DNA of 64,000 bases, from NCBI RefSeq assembly GCF_034929435.1, contig NZ_JAYFUM010000016.1:1-64000 (forward strand), given 5' to 3'. Positions 46,348 to 55,200 of the stretch are shown here, one piece after another. The notes beneath the pieces were generated by a model. The model was not told where the DNA came from. It made no database searches and saw only the letters and a program-made list of their open reading frames with translations. A program made the translations under genes and the position numbers. Origin of the DNA: Arcicella rigui. GTDB lineage: Bacteria > Bacteroidota > Bacteroidia > Cytophagales > Spirosomataceae. How positions within the stretch are numbered: the stretch's first letter is position 1; each line of letters begins with the position of its first letter.

Positions 46348-46363
46348 ATCGTTGTTGAGGAGG

Positions 46364-46978
46364 TTATTTTCTAAAATTCATATAACCTCTAATCACAGTG
46401 AAAGTAGTGATAACTAAAAAGAATAAGATTACGTATTGAACGTAATTGATAATCCAAGGGAATTCGACCCCAAAATAATAGCCGCCACCTACCAAAGAAC
46501 CAATCCATAATGCACCACCCACCAAATTGAAAAACAAAAATTTTGGATAGCTCATACGGCTGATGCCCGCTAAAATCGGTGCAAAAGTACGAATATAAGG
46601 CAAGAAACGACTGATAATAAGGGCTTGGCTACCGTATTTTTCAAAAAAATCACGGGTTGAATCCAAGTGCTTTTGTTTGAAGTACCAAGTATCGGCTTTG
46701 TTTTGCAGGTTACTCCCAAAAAATCGACCAAATAAAAAGCCCGTTAATGAACCCAGCACCGAAGCCACAAAAAGATACAACAATACCGTTCCGATGGCAT
46801 ATTTCAAAAAGCCAGTTCCTACAAAAACACCTGTAAGAAATAAAAGATAGTCGCCGGGAAGAAAAAAGGCAAAGAAAAGACCATTTTCAGCATATACAAC
46901 AAATGTAATGGCAAAGAGACCCGCACTAATGATTTCTTTAGAATCTGATAAGTATTTGATGATTTCGGATATGTCCAT
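46364..46978 (-). CDS. DedA family membrane protein
   Basis: This 204-residue inner-membrane protein of the DedA/SNARE-associated superfamily takes part in phospholipid (undecaprenyl-phosphate or phosphatidylethanolamine) translocation in relatives. It has several hydrophobic helices, the N-terminal ENGLFFAFFLPGDYLLF motif and the signature KYGSQALIISRFLPYIRTFAPILAG (about 115-140) with its conserved Arg residues. It is followed by nuoA in the same transcript. Confidence 0.9.
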   Translation of the reverse strand: MDISEIIKYLSDSKEIISAGLFAITFVVYAENGLFFAFFLPGDYLLFLTGVFVGTGFLKYAIGTVLLYLFVASVLGSLTGFLFGRFFGSNLQNKADTWYFKQKHLDSTRDFFEKYGSQALIISRFLPYIRTFAPILAGISRMSYPKFLFFNLVGGALWIGSLVGGGYYFGVEFPWIINYVQYVILFFLVITTFTVIRGYMNFRK

Positions 46979-47637
46979 TTTAAAGTAGATGAAATACCTT
47001 TTGGCATAAAAGTATAAAAATACTTATATCTGTAAAGAGGCTTTTATCAATTTTGTTTTAGAATAAACAGTTTTGAACTCACTTTTAGTTTTTCTAACTA
47101 TCTATTTTAGTGATTGTTTTTGCAAATGAAACTCAATTCTGGCGAATTCAAGTAAAGTAAAAAAACGCTTTCATCAAATATCAATCTACGACGAGTAAAA
47201 TTACTTAAATTTCGTTCAAATTATCTAATCCTAAAATCATAAATTAATCTAACATTACTCAACTTAATACTTGCTTGACATAGCCAAGTAAGTATATCCA
47301 TATCATAATTGCTAAATAGCAGAGTGAAGACCTTTGGAATTTGAACTTTTGATTTCAGAACTTAGGTGCTTTTGCAAGCATACTTAAAAACAAACGCAGG
47401 ATTCAGAATTTGAAATAGCATAAATCAAAACCATTCCAAAAATTCCAAATCCTGCGTCCCAAAAATATAAAAGAGATTAGTCCTCAAGTCCAATAAAGTC
47501 TAAAAGAAAAAAGAATTTTTCTTGTCTCTTGCCTCTAAAAATCTAAAAACCTCCTAAATCCTCAAATCCAATAAAATCCAAAAAAAATTCTTTTTTCTTG
47601 TCTCTTGTGTCTAAAATCTTCAAGTCCTAAAGTCTTC
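46979..47637. other. Gene-free region with degenerate repeats
   Basis: This is a 659-base A+T-rich gap. It holds a small palindrome aagtat/atactt (47010-47025) near the dedA start and a 10-bp inverted repeat acgcaggatt/aatcctgcgt (47394-47403 and 47448-47457). Two imperfect direct copies of a 61-63-base unit starting tcctcaa lie at 47481-47543 and 47559-47619. I see no credible gene. Confidence 0.6.
47481..47619. repeat. Imperfect direct repeat, about 62 bases x 2
   Basis: The units at 47481-47543 and 47559-47619 share tcctcaartccaataaartc, a run of A, then ttcttgtctcttg and ctctaaaa. They sit downstream of the minus-strand lipoprotein gene. The word style (cttgtctcttg, tctaaaatctt) recurs near 53830-53890. 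Confidence 0.65.
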
Positions 47638-48189
47638 CTATTTCACTTCCACCTCAAACGTTCCATCAAAATCAATGCTACCCACCGAGAAAGAACCATT
47701 TTTTATAGGCGTTCCATTTACAGGCGGTTGATGATGAAGCACTACTTGCAATTTTCCAGTACTTGCTCCAGAAGTTTTAACCGTAGCAGTCAAACCAACA
47801 TCATAGCCTCTTGAATCTTTATCCTTATTTGAAAAAACAAGTACCGACGAAGGCGTAGGCACATACTCAAATAAATGCTCGTCCTTTTGTTCTTTAATTT
47901 CTTCGGTAACATCCACTACGGGCGATTTCGTTTCGTCCAAAAGTTCAACGGAGAAAGCGTATGTTTTATTAGCCTCCAAAGAAACTTTCTCAATCGTCGG
48001 AGCATTCCCACCGTCGCCATCAAGGTCTTTGAATGAAAAAGTTTTCGTAACTCCATTTTCTGTAAATTTCAATTTTACAGTGGTTAAATTCTCGTTGTCT
48101 TCCTGCGGAACAGGCTCATCTTTTTTACAAGCAGTCATCAAAGTACTTGCAAACAATAAAGTTAGGAATGTGTTTTTAGTCAATTTCAT
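47638..48189 (-). CDS. Putative lipoprotein, divergent from merC-COG0523
   Basis: This 183-residue envelope protein has a type II signal peptide and lipobox LMTAC (Cys about 21), followed by KKDEPVPQ. The rest is beta-rich with Ig-like strands (KLKFTENGVTKTFSFKDLDGDGGNAPTIEKV) and ends in VEVK. I do not recognise a named family; similar small lipoproteins lie next to zinc-responsive genes in Bacteroidota. The ATG at 48189 is chosen because it gives the signal peptide; the longer frame to 48297 would cross the operators. It is probably controlled by the palindromes at 48208-48309. Confidence 0.75.
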   Translation of the reverse strand: MKLTKNTFLTLLFASTLMTACKKDEPVPQEDNENLTTVKLKFTENGVTKTFSFKDLDGDGGNAPTIEKVSLEANKTYAFSVELLDETKSPVVDVTEEIKEQKDEHLFEYVPTPSSVLVFSNKDKDSRGYDVGLTATVKTSGASTGKLQVVLHHQPPVNGTPIKNGSFSVGSIDFDGTFEVEVK

Positions 48190-48207
48190 ATTTGTTGAAT
48201 TTATATA

Positions 48208-48309
48208 ATTGCAATGATGTTGCAAATCTAATGATATTCTGAATATTATTTGCAATAATGTTGCGAAAATAAAAGCAAGTCGCCATATTTGCAACAATGT
48301 TGCAAATAT
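48208..48309. promoter_or_regulatory. Three palindromic operators overlapping divergent promoters (Zur-like)
   Basis: Palindromes with ttgcaa...gttgcaa cores lie at 48208-48227, 48249-48268 and 48285-48309 (the last has perfect 11-bp arms and a 3-base centre). Centres are about 40 bases apart. The minus-strand -7 box TAGATTTG (48230-48223) overlaps the first, and a plus-strand TTG-N20-CATATTTG overlaps the second and third. The flanking genes (COG0523 GTPase, MerC, lipoprotein) suggest a Fur-family zinc regulator (Zur), which is an inference. Confidence 0.75.
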
Positions 48310-48314
48310 GAAAT

Positions 48315-48695
48315 ATGAAAAAGGTTAAATATTACTACGATTACTTAGGCATAGCCAGCTCGGGCATCTGTTTGGTGCATTGCTTGGCAACGCCAATACT
48401 TATGCTTGTGCAGGCATTTTACAAAACTGACCTCAGTGTTTCCGACCAAGAGGGACTTCGGTACTTAGATTATCTTTTTGTAGCGATTTGCTTCGTAGCG
48501 GTTTATTACACAACGCAAGACGTGATTTCATCACCCATAAGTACGGCTTTTTGGCTGTTTTTTGGAGCTTTTGCCATTTCCATTCTGTTTGAAGACGATT
48601 TTAAATACCTCAATCTTGTAGGGTATTTTTCATCTGTTGCTTTAATTATCACTCATTTAATCAATATTAGAAACTGCAAAAAATGTCAGAAATGA
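48315..48695 (+). CDS. MerC domain membrane protein
   Basis: This 126-residue membrane protein has four hydrophobic helices and the MerC-like ASSGICLVHCLATPILML motif (about 10-27) with a Cys/His pair. It ends with CKKCQK. MerC proteins move mercuric or other soft metal ions, and chromosomal copies in Bacteroidota lie beside COG0523 genes and may handle zinc. It overlaps the next gene, so the two are coupled. Confidence 0.83.
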   Translation: MKKVKYYYDYLGIASSGICLVHCLATPILMLVQAFYKTDLSVSDQEGLRYLDYLFVAICFVAVYYTTQDVISSPISTAFWLFFGAFAISILFEDDFKYLNLVGYFSSVALIITHLINIRNCKKCQK

Positions 48696-49888
48696 AACTT
48701 CCAGTTACAGTCCTAAGCGGTTTTTTAGGAGCTGGTAAAACCTCATTGCTCAACCATATTTTACACAATAAACAAAACCTAAAAGTGGCGGTAATTGTGA
48801 ATGATATGAGCGAAATCAATGTTGATGCCCAATTGGTAAAACAAGAAAATACACTTTCGAGAACGGAAGAGCGATTGGTAGAGATGTCTAACGGCTGTAT
48901 TTGCTGTACCCTTCGTGAAGATTTAATGATAGAAGTAGAGCGTTTGGCAAAAGAAAAACGCTTTGATTACTTATTGATTGAATCGACGGGAATTTCAGAA
49001 CCTTTGCCCGTAGCCCAAACTTTTAGCTATGTAGATGAAGAAAACGGCATCGACCTTACGAAGTTTTCAAGATTAGATACGATGGTGACGGTGGTAGATT
49101 GCTTTAATTTTGCCAAAGACTTTGGCTCAATTGATACCGTGTGGACTCGTAAAATGAACGAAGATGACCCGAACGACAACAGAACAATCGTTAATTTATT
49201 AACCGACCAAATAGAATTTGCCAACGTAATTATTCTTAATAAAACCGATTTACTCAGTCCCATACAAGTAGGAGAGTTGAAGGCAATTATTCAAAAACTC
49301 AATCCAAAAGCAAAAATATTGCAGTCCACTTTTGGCAAAGTAAATCCCAACGAAATTTTAAATACTGGGCTTTTTGATTTTGACGAAGCCTCAAACGGCA
49401 CTAATTGGCTTGAAGAATTAGCCAAAGCAAAGCACACACCCGAAACCGAAGAGTACGGCATTAGTTCATTTGTGTTTCGGGATGCTCGTCCTTTTCATCC
49501 AGAAAGATTTTGGCATTATATCAACAACTATTGGCATGCTGGCATTATACGCTCGAAAGGTTTATTCTGGATAGCTTCACGCCCGAAAGATGCTTTAAAT
49601 TGGGGACAAGCGGGCGGTTCAGTTCGGGCAGATTCGGCAGGTACTTGGTGGGCAGGAGTACCCGCTTGGGAAAGAAATTTTTATCCTGCTTGGAGAGAAA
49701 GCAAAGACCTCATTATGCAACGCTGGGATGAACGCTTTGGAGATAGAATCAACGAATTGGTGATTATCGGGCAAGATTTAGACCAAGAAGCCATCGTTGA
49801 AGAACTTCAAGAATGTTTGTGTACAGAAGAAGAAATACGCTTGATGGAAAAAAAGGGAAAGTTTAATGACCCATTTCCTGCTTTTTAA
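48683..49888 (+). CDS. COG0523 GTP-binding metallochaperone (CobW/ZigA-like)
   Basis: This 401-residue G3E P-loop GTPase has Walker A SGFLGAGKTSLLNH (about 12-25), metal-binding CxCC in SNGCICCTLRED (C72, C74, C75), ESTGISEP, base-recognition NKTDLL, and a CobW_C domain (about 255-400). Family members deliver zinc to client enzymes under zinc shortage, which fits the Zur-like operators upstream. A start at 48692 would give an ATGA overlap with merC and the usual MKLPVTVLSG N-terminus, and is equally likely. Confidence 0.9.
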   Translation: MSEMKLPVTVLSGFLGAGKTSLLNHILHNKQNLKVAVIVNDMSEINVDAQLVKQENTLSRTEERLVEMSNGCICCTLREDLMIEVERLAKEKRFDYLLIESTGISEPLPVAQTFSYVDEENGIDLTKFSRLDTMVTVVDCFNFAKDFGSIDTVWTRKMNEDDPNDNRTIVNLLTDQIEFANVIILNKTDLLSPIQVGELKAIIQKLNPKAKILQSTFGKVNPNEILNTGLFDFDEASNGTNWLEELAKAKHTPETEEYGISSFVFRDARPFHPERFWHYINNYWHAGIIRSKGLFWIASRPKDALNWGQAGGSVRADSAGTWWAGVPAWERNFYPAWRESKDLIMQRWDERFGDRINELVIIGQDLDQEAIVEELQECLCTEEEIRLMEKKGKFNDPFPAF

Positions 49889-50287
49889 GGGCAATCTATT
49901 GTAGGCAAGTACAATTTTAAATTCACCACACACCAATTTTCACTTATCCAAAGCCTTGTAAACCAACGAGTTTATGAGGCTTATTTTCTTTAAGCCCAAC
50001 AAAATATTCAGGTTTGCAAAGTAGCAAATAGAAATGCTGTTAATATTTTTAGAAAATCTATATTTTTTTTGTGATATTCGTCAAAATGATAATACTAAAT
50101 CAAACATTTATCATATTATTAATTCTGATATTTTATGTACTTTTGTCTATAAAACAAATGGAATTACTGAACTTAGTAGAACAGCAACGAGTTAAGTAAT
50201 ACAAAAAATAAAGGTTTTTGAGGTATTTCAGCTCCGGACAACCATTATTTACAATTGGCGAAGAAACAACATTAAAACTTCATCATT
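49889..50287. other. Intergenic region before the Rrf2 regulator
   Basis: This 399-base A+T-rich gap contains a candidate -7 box at 50138-50145 and a run of loosely symmetric atgataat/attatcat words (about 50090-50125) that could be a self-operator. I see no gene. Confidence 0.5.
50138..50145 (+). promoter_or_regulatory. Candidate -7 box of the Rrf2 gene
   Basis: TACTTTTG matches TAnnTTTG about 143 bases upstream of the ATG at 50288. No clear -33 element is present. Confidence 0.4.
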
Positions 50288-50698
50288 ATGATTTCAAAAA
50301 AAGCTAAATACGCTTTGAAAGCCCTAAAAGTACTTGCTCGTGAATATGAAAAAGGGCCATTACTTATTTCAAATATTGCAGAATCAGAAAATATTCCAAA
50401 GAAATTTTTAGAAGCTATCCTGCTTGAATTACGTAATCATGGACTGTTGCAGAGCCAAAAAGGAAAAGGAGGAGGCTATTATTTAAGAATTCCACCAGAC
50501 CAAGTTTCTTTTGCTAAAATTATCCGTATCATCGACGGCCCAATCTCACCAACACTTTGTGTTTCTTTACATTTTTATGGTAAATGCGACGACTGTGGCG
50601 ACGAAGAAAGCTGTTCGTTAAGAAACGTAATGGAAAAATGGAGAGATGCCAACTTGGCGGTATTAGAAGCCAATACTTTGATGGATTTGATTAAATAA
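50288..50698 (+). CDS. Rrf2 family transcriptional regulator
   Basis: This 136-residue winged-helix regulator has its HTH at about 5-60, with KKFLEAILLELRNHGLLQSQKGKGGGY typical of Rrf2. Four Cys (C91, C100, C103, C109 in CVSLHFYGKCDDCGDEESC) follow, more than the three of IscR/NsrR and able to bind an Fe-S cluster. It likely senses Fe-S status, NO or cysteine. It is monocistronic, ended by a strong terminator. Confidence 0.9.
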   Translation: MISKKAKYALKALKVLAREYEKGPLLISNIAESENIPKKFLEAILLELRNHGLLQSQKGKGGGYYLRIPPDQVSFAKIIRIIDGPISPTLCVSLHFYGKCDDCGDEESCSLRNVMEKWRDANLAVLEANTLMDLIK

Positions 50699-50730
50699 TT
50701 CGATAAGTCATCTTGAATTATTATAAGATT

Positions 50731-50766
50731 AAAGCGGTCAGAATTTCGAATTCTGACCGCTTTTGT
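50731..50766. terminator. Strong bidirectional terminator
   Basis: A perfect 15-bp stem (50731-50745 with 50749-50763) with a tcg loop is followed by tttt. It lies between the convergent Rrf2 and 2OG-oxygenase genes. Confidence 0.9.
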
Positions 50767-50779
50767 ATTTAATAAAATC

Positions 50780-51394
50780 TCAAACATTCAACAACCACCC
50801 CGTAATACTCAATCGCTCTCTAAAAGTTTCGCTTACTTCATGGTCGAGTTTTTCGCTTTGGAAACAGACTAATCTTCCTGCCAATGGGGCGATGCTGATT
50901 GTTTTTTCAATATTGTTTTCTTGGGTATAAATCAATAAGTTACCGCCATTTTCGGTTTGCCAATGGTTGTTTAAATAATAAATTACGGAAAGAATTCTGC
51001 CTTTTTGGGCTTGGAAAGTATCTCGATGTCGGCGGTAAAATTTACCAATGTCATATTTGGCAAAATGTATTTCTGCATCAACGATGCCCAAATAACAAGT
51101 TTGATTGAGATAATTAATAAATGCTTGATTTTTATCCAAAAGTATTCTTTCGGCAATGTTTGTTGTGCCATTTTCCAACCAAAGTATTTTATCGCCTCTG
51201 ATTTCTTTGGCTTGATGTACTTCACTTTGTTTGCCAATTCCTGCTTCTTTGAAATTGCCATCATCAAACCTTTCGGTAAATCTTGCATTGAGCATCGTTA
51301 CTTCTTCGCTACTTAAAAAATCATCACAAACCCCGTAGCCATTGGCGACAATGCCTTCAATAAGGCTCTCAAACTTTTCTTCTTGACTTTGCAT
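50780..51394 (-). CDS. 2OG-Fe(II) oxygenase (prolyl-4-hydroxylase-like)
   Basis: This 204-residue double-stranded beta-helix dioxygenase has Fe ligands in YRRHRDTFQ (H-x-D) and KLDHEVSET. The 2-oxoglutarate Arg is in RERLSITGW, and LSVIYYLN is typical of P4Hc domains. It probably hydroxylates a protein or small molecule. The gene ends 14 bases beyond the shared terminator and starts 76 bases after FadJ stops. Confidence 0.85.
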   Translation of the reverse strand: MQSQEEKFESLIEGIVANGYGVCDDFLSSEEVTMLNARFTERFDDGNFKEAGIGKQSEVHQAKEIRGDKILWLENGTTNIAERILLDKNQAFINYLNQTCYLGIVDAEIHFAKYDIGKFYRRHRDTFQAQKGRILSVIYYLNNHWQTENGGNLLIYTQENNIEKTISIAPLAGRLVCFQSEKLDHEVSETFRERLSITGWLLNV

Positions 51395-51402
51395 GAAAAC
51401 AG

Positions 51403-51440
51403 AAAAACCCTTGTAAATCTTGCAGACTTACAAGGGTTTT
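51403..51440 (-). terminator. Terminator after the FadJ-like gene
   Basis: 17-base arms (51403-51419 and 51424-51440, one G:U-type mismatch) with a short loop form a hairpin flanked by A/T runs. On the minus strand it follows the FadJ-like stop at 51470. Confidence 0.75.
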
Positions 51441-51469
51441 GGGGTTTATGTAAAGGTACGTAATTATTT

Positions 51470-53626
51470 TTATTCGTAAAAACCTCTGCCAGCTTCTGCC
51501 ATAGCTCTGAGTTTTTCGGTCGGTCTGAATCTTTCTCCATAAGTATCAGCCAGACGGTCGGCTTCGGTAACAAAAGTTTTGATGCCCACAGTATCTACAA
51601 AGGAAAGCGTTCCACCCAAATAAGCAGGAAAACCCCAAGCGAAGATAGAACCCAAATCGGCATCCAAATACTTGCGTATTACGCCTTCTTCCACACATTT
51701 TACGGTTTCTAAAGCTTGTCGGTACAATAATCTTTTTTTGATTTCCTCTACCGCTAACTGTTCATCTTTCAAAGGAAAAATATTAGCTAAACCTTCCCAC
51801 AAATACTTTTTGCCATTTTCTGGATAAGTATAAAAGCCAGCTTTGGCTTTTTTGCCCAAACGTCCCATTTCGGTAAACTGTTTGCTGACTTGATAAGTAG
51901 TGTCGTCTGGTGACAAAAGACCTTCATCAACAGCCGCTTGAGCGATTTTATAAGCCAAGTCTAGGGCTACTTCGTCCGAAACTGCCAAAGGGCCAACGGG
52001 CATTCCCATTTGTTTGGCGATGTTTTCGATAACCACAGGATTTACGCCATCTTTTAATAATTCAATGCCTTCGGAAGTATAAGTAAAGAATACTCTGGAT
52101 GTATAAAAACCTTGAGAATCATTCACGACAATCGGCGTTTTACGAATCTTCTTGACAAAATCCATCGCTACGGCAAGTGCGTAGTCGGAGGTTTCTTTGC
52201 CCATGATAATTTCCACTAATTGCATTCTATCAACTGGCGAAAAGAAATGAATGCCAATAAATTTATCGGGCTGAATGGTCGCTTTGGCTAAATTTGAAAT
52301 AGGTAAAGTAGAAGTATTTGAGGCAAAAACACCTGAATCTTTTTTCAAGAAAAGCTCCGCTGCTTTAGATACTTCTGCTTTTAATTGGGTATTTTCAAAA
52401 ACTGCTTCGATGATTAAATCTGCTCCCTCAAGCTCGTTATAATTATCAGTAGTTTTGATAAGACCTAAAATACCATTTGCTTTTTCAGTACTCATTTTGC
52501 CTTTACTGATGGCTTTTTCGAGTAGAGTCCGAGCATAGTGTTTCCCTTTTTCGGCAGCTTCAAGCGATATATCTTTTAGTACAACCTCAATTCCTGCCAT
52601 TGCCGAAACGTAAGCAATACCCGAACCCATCATGCCTGCACCCAAAATGCCCAGTTTTTTTACTTCGGTTTTTTCAATATTTTTCGGTCTGTTTGCACCT
52701 TTATTTACTTCATTCAGCCCAAAAAACATTGTTCGAATCAGGTTTTTAGCCACAGAAGAATTGGCAACTTTTACAAAATGACGAGCCTCGATGATAAGTC
52801 CACGGTCGATATTCACTAATAGTCCTTCATACACGCAAGACATAATAGCGATGGGTGAAGGATAATTACCATTGGTTTTAGTCATCGTAAGAGCCGTACC
52901 GCCCATCATTAATTGTACTCCTTTAGGGCTTAAAATATTCCCATTGGGTACTTTGTAATTTTCTTTTGCCTGAATTTTCCCAGTTTTTCGGTTGATTTCG
53001 TCCCAAGGTTGTAAAGCAACAGGATTGGCGTTAATCCATGCAAAAGCCTTTTCCATCATCGCTTCGTGCGAATCCACTAATTCGTCTATCATACCAAGCG
53101 AAAGAGCATCTTTAGGCGATACTTTTTTGCCTTCTAATAAAAGTGGAGCTGCCATTTCTAAGCCTATCATTCGGGGCAAACGTTGAGTACCGCCACCGCC
53201 GGGGAGTAAACCAATCGTTACTTCTGGCAAACCAATTAAGGCTTTGGGGTTATTAATGGCTACTCGATGATGACAAGCCAAGCATACTTCATAGCCACCG
53301 CCCAAAGCTGTGCCGTTGATGGCGGCTACAATGGGTTTGCCGTTGGTTTCCATTTTGCGAAAAATGGTATTCAATGACCTTGAAAGCTGATAGAGTTCTT
53401 CGGGAGCTTTACCATTATTATTGAGAATCATGCGTAAATCTGCACCAGCGATAAACTCTGGTCGCTCAGAAGTAATGATGATTCCTTTGGCTTCGGGGTC
53501 TGAGTATGCCTGCTCTAATGCCTTAGCAAGAGCAGGAATTGATTCGTCATTCAAGACATTCATTGCTTGATTCGCAACATTGATACTTAAAATGGCGACG
53601 TTATGTAAGAGATTGTATGAGAGCAT
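51470..53626 (-). CDS. fadJ: Fatty-acid oxidation protein: enoyl-CoA hydratase / 3-hydroxyacyl-CoA dehydrogenase
   Basis: This bifunctional beta-oxidation enzyme has about 718 residues. The N-terminal crotonase domain (about 5-190) has AGADLRMILNN and GTALGGGYEVCLACH with the hydratase Glu region PEVTIGLLPGGGGTQ. The NAD-binding 3-hydroxyacyl-CoA dehydrogenase (about 318-500) has LGILGAGMMGSGIA and the IGIHFFSPVDRMQLVEII signature, and two HCDH C-domains follow. The ATG at 53626 gives the usual N-terminus; the frame to 53665 is an extension. The thiolase lies upstream on the same strand. Confidence 0.93.
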   Translation of the reverse strand: MLSYNLLHNVAILSINVANQAMNVLNDESIPALAKALEQAYSDPEAKGIIITSERPEFIAGADLRMILNNNGKAPEELYQLSRSLNTIFRKMETNGKPIVAAINGTALGGGYEVCLACHHRVAINNPKALIGLPEVTIGLLPGGGGTQRLPRMIGLEMAAPLLLEGKKVSPKDALSLGMIDELVDSHEAMMEKAFAWINANPVALQPWDEINRKTGKIQAKENYKVPNGNILSPKGVQLMMGGTALTMTKTNGNYPSPIAIMSCVYEGLLVNIDRGLIIEARHFVKVANSSVAKNLIRTMFFGLNEVNKGANRPKNIEKTEVKKLGILGAGMMGSGIAYVSAMAGIEVVLKDISLEAAEKGKHYARTLLEKAISKGKMSTEKANGILGLIKTTDNYNELEGADLIIEAVFENTQLKAEVSKAAELFLKKDSGVFASNTSTLPISNLAKATIQPDKFIGIHFFSPVDRMQLVEIIMGKETSDYALAVAMDFVKKIRKTPIVVNDSQGFYTSRVFFTYTSEGIELLKDGVNPVVIENIAKQMGMPVGPLAVSDEVALDLAYKIAQAAVDEGLLSPDDTTYQVSKQFTEMGRLGKKAKAGFYTYPENGKKYLWEGLANIFPLKDEQLAVEEIKKRLLYRQALETVKCVEEGVIRKYLDADLGSIFAWGFPAYLGGTLSFVDTVGIKTFVTEADRLADTYGERFRPTEKLRAMAEAGRGFYE

Positions 53627-53645
53627 TTTTTTAGATTTTAATAAG

Positions 53646-53887
53646 TAGCAAGAGTCAAGATACAAGACGCAAGATTTAAGATGCGAGATTTAAGACAAAA
53701 GATTCAAGAAGCAAGAATCAAGGTGGGAAAATATAATGTAAGACAAGACGTTGACGGCTTTTTTATTAGCAATACTTTTGAACAAGATGATTTTTATTGT
53801 TCAAATTTCTACAAGCCAAACTTTATCTCTTCAATCTTGTCTTTTCGTCTTAAATCTTGTGTCTTGAATCTTGCCTCTCTAAGTCCC
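53646..53887. repeat. Degenerate caaga/tcttg word repeats between fadJ and fadA
   Basis: A purine-biased run of short words (caagatacaagacgcaagat, aagattcaagaagcaag) fills 53646-53722. Its pyrimidine complement (ttcaatcttgtc, taaatcttgtgtcttgaatc) fills 53829-53887, so the two blocks are roughly inverted. The plus-strand frame here (53681-53908) is a product of the repeat, not a gene. Confidence 0.6.
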
Positions 53888-53891
53888 AAAG

Positions 53892-55097
53892 CTAAACCCT
53901 TTCAATAACCGTAGAAATTCCCATTCCTCCGCCGATACATAAACTTGCTAAACCAGTGCTTTTGTCTGTTCTTTCTAATTCATCCAAAAGCGTCATTAAA
54001 ATAATTGCACCCGTCGCACCAAGTGGATGACCGAGGGCAATTGCTCCACCATTGACATTTACTTTAGACGCATCAACCTTTAGAACGTCCATAAACAATA
54101 AAGGAATGGCAGCAAAAGCCTCATTGATTTCAAATAAATCAATGTCATTAATATTCATACCATTGCGTTTGAGTACTTTTTGTGTGGCAGGAATTGGCCC
54201 AGTCAGCATAATTGTTGGCTCAGAACCCGAAACACCGAAAGCGGTAATTTTAGCTCTTGGTTTCAAGCCCAGTTTTTCACCAATCGCTTTATTTCCGATT
54301 AAAATACCAGCCGCACCATCTACGATTTGAGAAGAATTCCCTGCATGATGCAAATGTTTGATTTCATTCAACTCTGGATATTTCATCAGAGCCAGATGGT
54401 CTAAGCCCATTTGTCCAATGCTTTCAAAAGCAGGTTTTAATTTTGCTAAAGATTCGAGCGAAGTATCTGGTCGCATACCTTCGTCGAAAGTCAACACATC
54501 TTGTCCGATGTCGTCCTTTACGGCAAACATAGATTTTGAAAAACGTTGATTCTGCTGTGCAGAGGCAGCTTTTTGCTGTGAAGCTACGGCATAGCTATCT
54601 AATAATTCACGAGAGTAGCCGTATTTTGTGGCTATTAAATCAGCAGAGATTCCTTGAGGTACAAACTTGTGTTCGGCAATTAATTGCGGATTCATCGTCA
54701 TTGCTCCACCGTCACTACCCATAGCAACCCTCGACATCGACTCGATTCCCCCTGCAATAATCAACTCTTGTTGCCCCGACATGATGTAAGCAGATGCCAT
54801 ATTTACGGCTTCGAGCCCCGATGAACAAAAGCGATTAATTTGTACACCTGCTACGCTTTGGTCGTAACCAGCCGCCAAAACCGCCGTGCGAGCGATGTCT
54901 GCCCCTTGTTCGCCGATGGGCGTAACACAACCAAGAATTACATCATCAATCAGCGAAGTATCTAATTGATTTCGTTCTCGGAGTTGTTGTAATACTTGTT
55001 GTGCCAACTGAACAGGTTGAATATCATGCAATGAACCGTCTGATTTTCCTCGTCCACGAGGAGTACGAACGGCATCATAAATATAGGCTACATTCAT
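53892..55097 (-). CDS. fadA: Acetyl-CoA C-acyltransferase (thiolase)
   Basis: This 401-residue thiolase cleaves 3-ketoacyl-CoA in beta-oxidation. The acyl-accepting Cys is C91 in NRFCSSGLEAVNMAS. The C-terminal signatures NVNGGAIALGHPLGATGA (His) and SLCIGGGMGIS (second Cys) are intact. It is followed, after a repeat-filled gap of 265 bases, by the FadJ-like gene, together forming a trifunctional beta-oxidation complex. Confidence 0.94.
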   Translation of the reverse strand: MNVAYIYDAVRTPRGRGKSDGSLHDIQPVQLAQQVLQQLRERNQLDTSLIDDVILGCVTPIGEQGADIARTAVLAAGYDQSVAGVQINRFCSSGLEAVNMASAYIMSGQQELIIAGGIESMSRVAMGSDGGAMTMNPQLIAEHKFVPQGISADLIATKYGYSRELLDSYAVASQQKAASAQQNQRFSKSMFAVKDDIGQDVLTFDEGMRPDTSLESLAKLKPAFESIGQMGLDHLALMKYPELNEIKHLHHAGNSSQIVDGAAGILIGNKAIGEKLGLKPRAKITAFGVSGSEPTIMLTGPIPATQKVLKRNGMNINDIDLFEINEAFAAIPLLFMDVLKVDASKVNVNGGAIALGHPLGATGAIILMTLLDELERTDKSTGLASLCIGGGMGISTVIERV

Positions 55098-55200
55098 GTT
55101 GAAGATGATTTAATAAATGTTCATAATAATCTTACGAATTTAATAAATTCATTATGCTTGCATACTATTTTGGTAAAATATTTAGATTAAATTTGAAAAA

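Noticed and set aside
53681..53908. 75-residue plus-strand frame
   Set aside because: It consists of caaga/tcttg low-complexity repeats and overlaps the fadA end.
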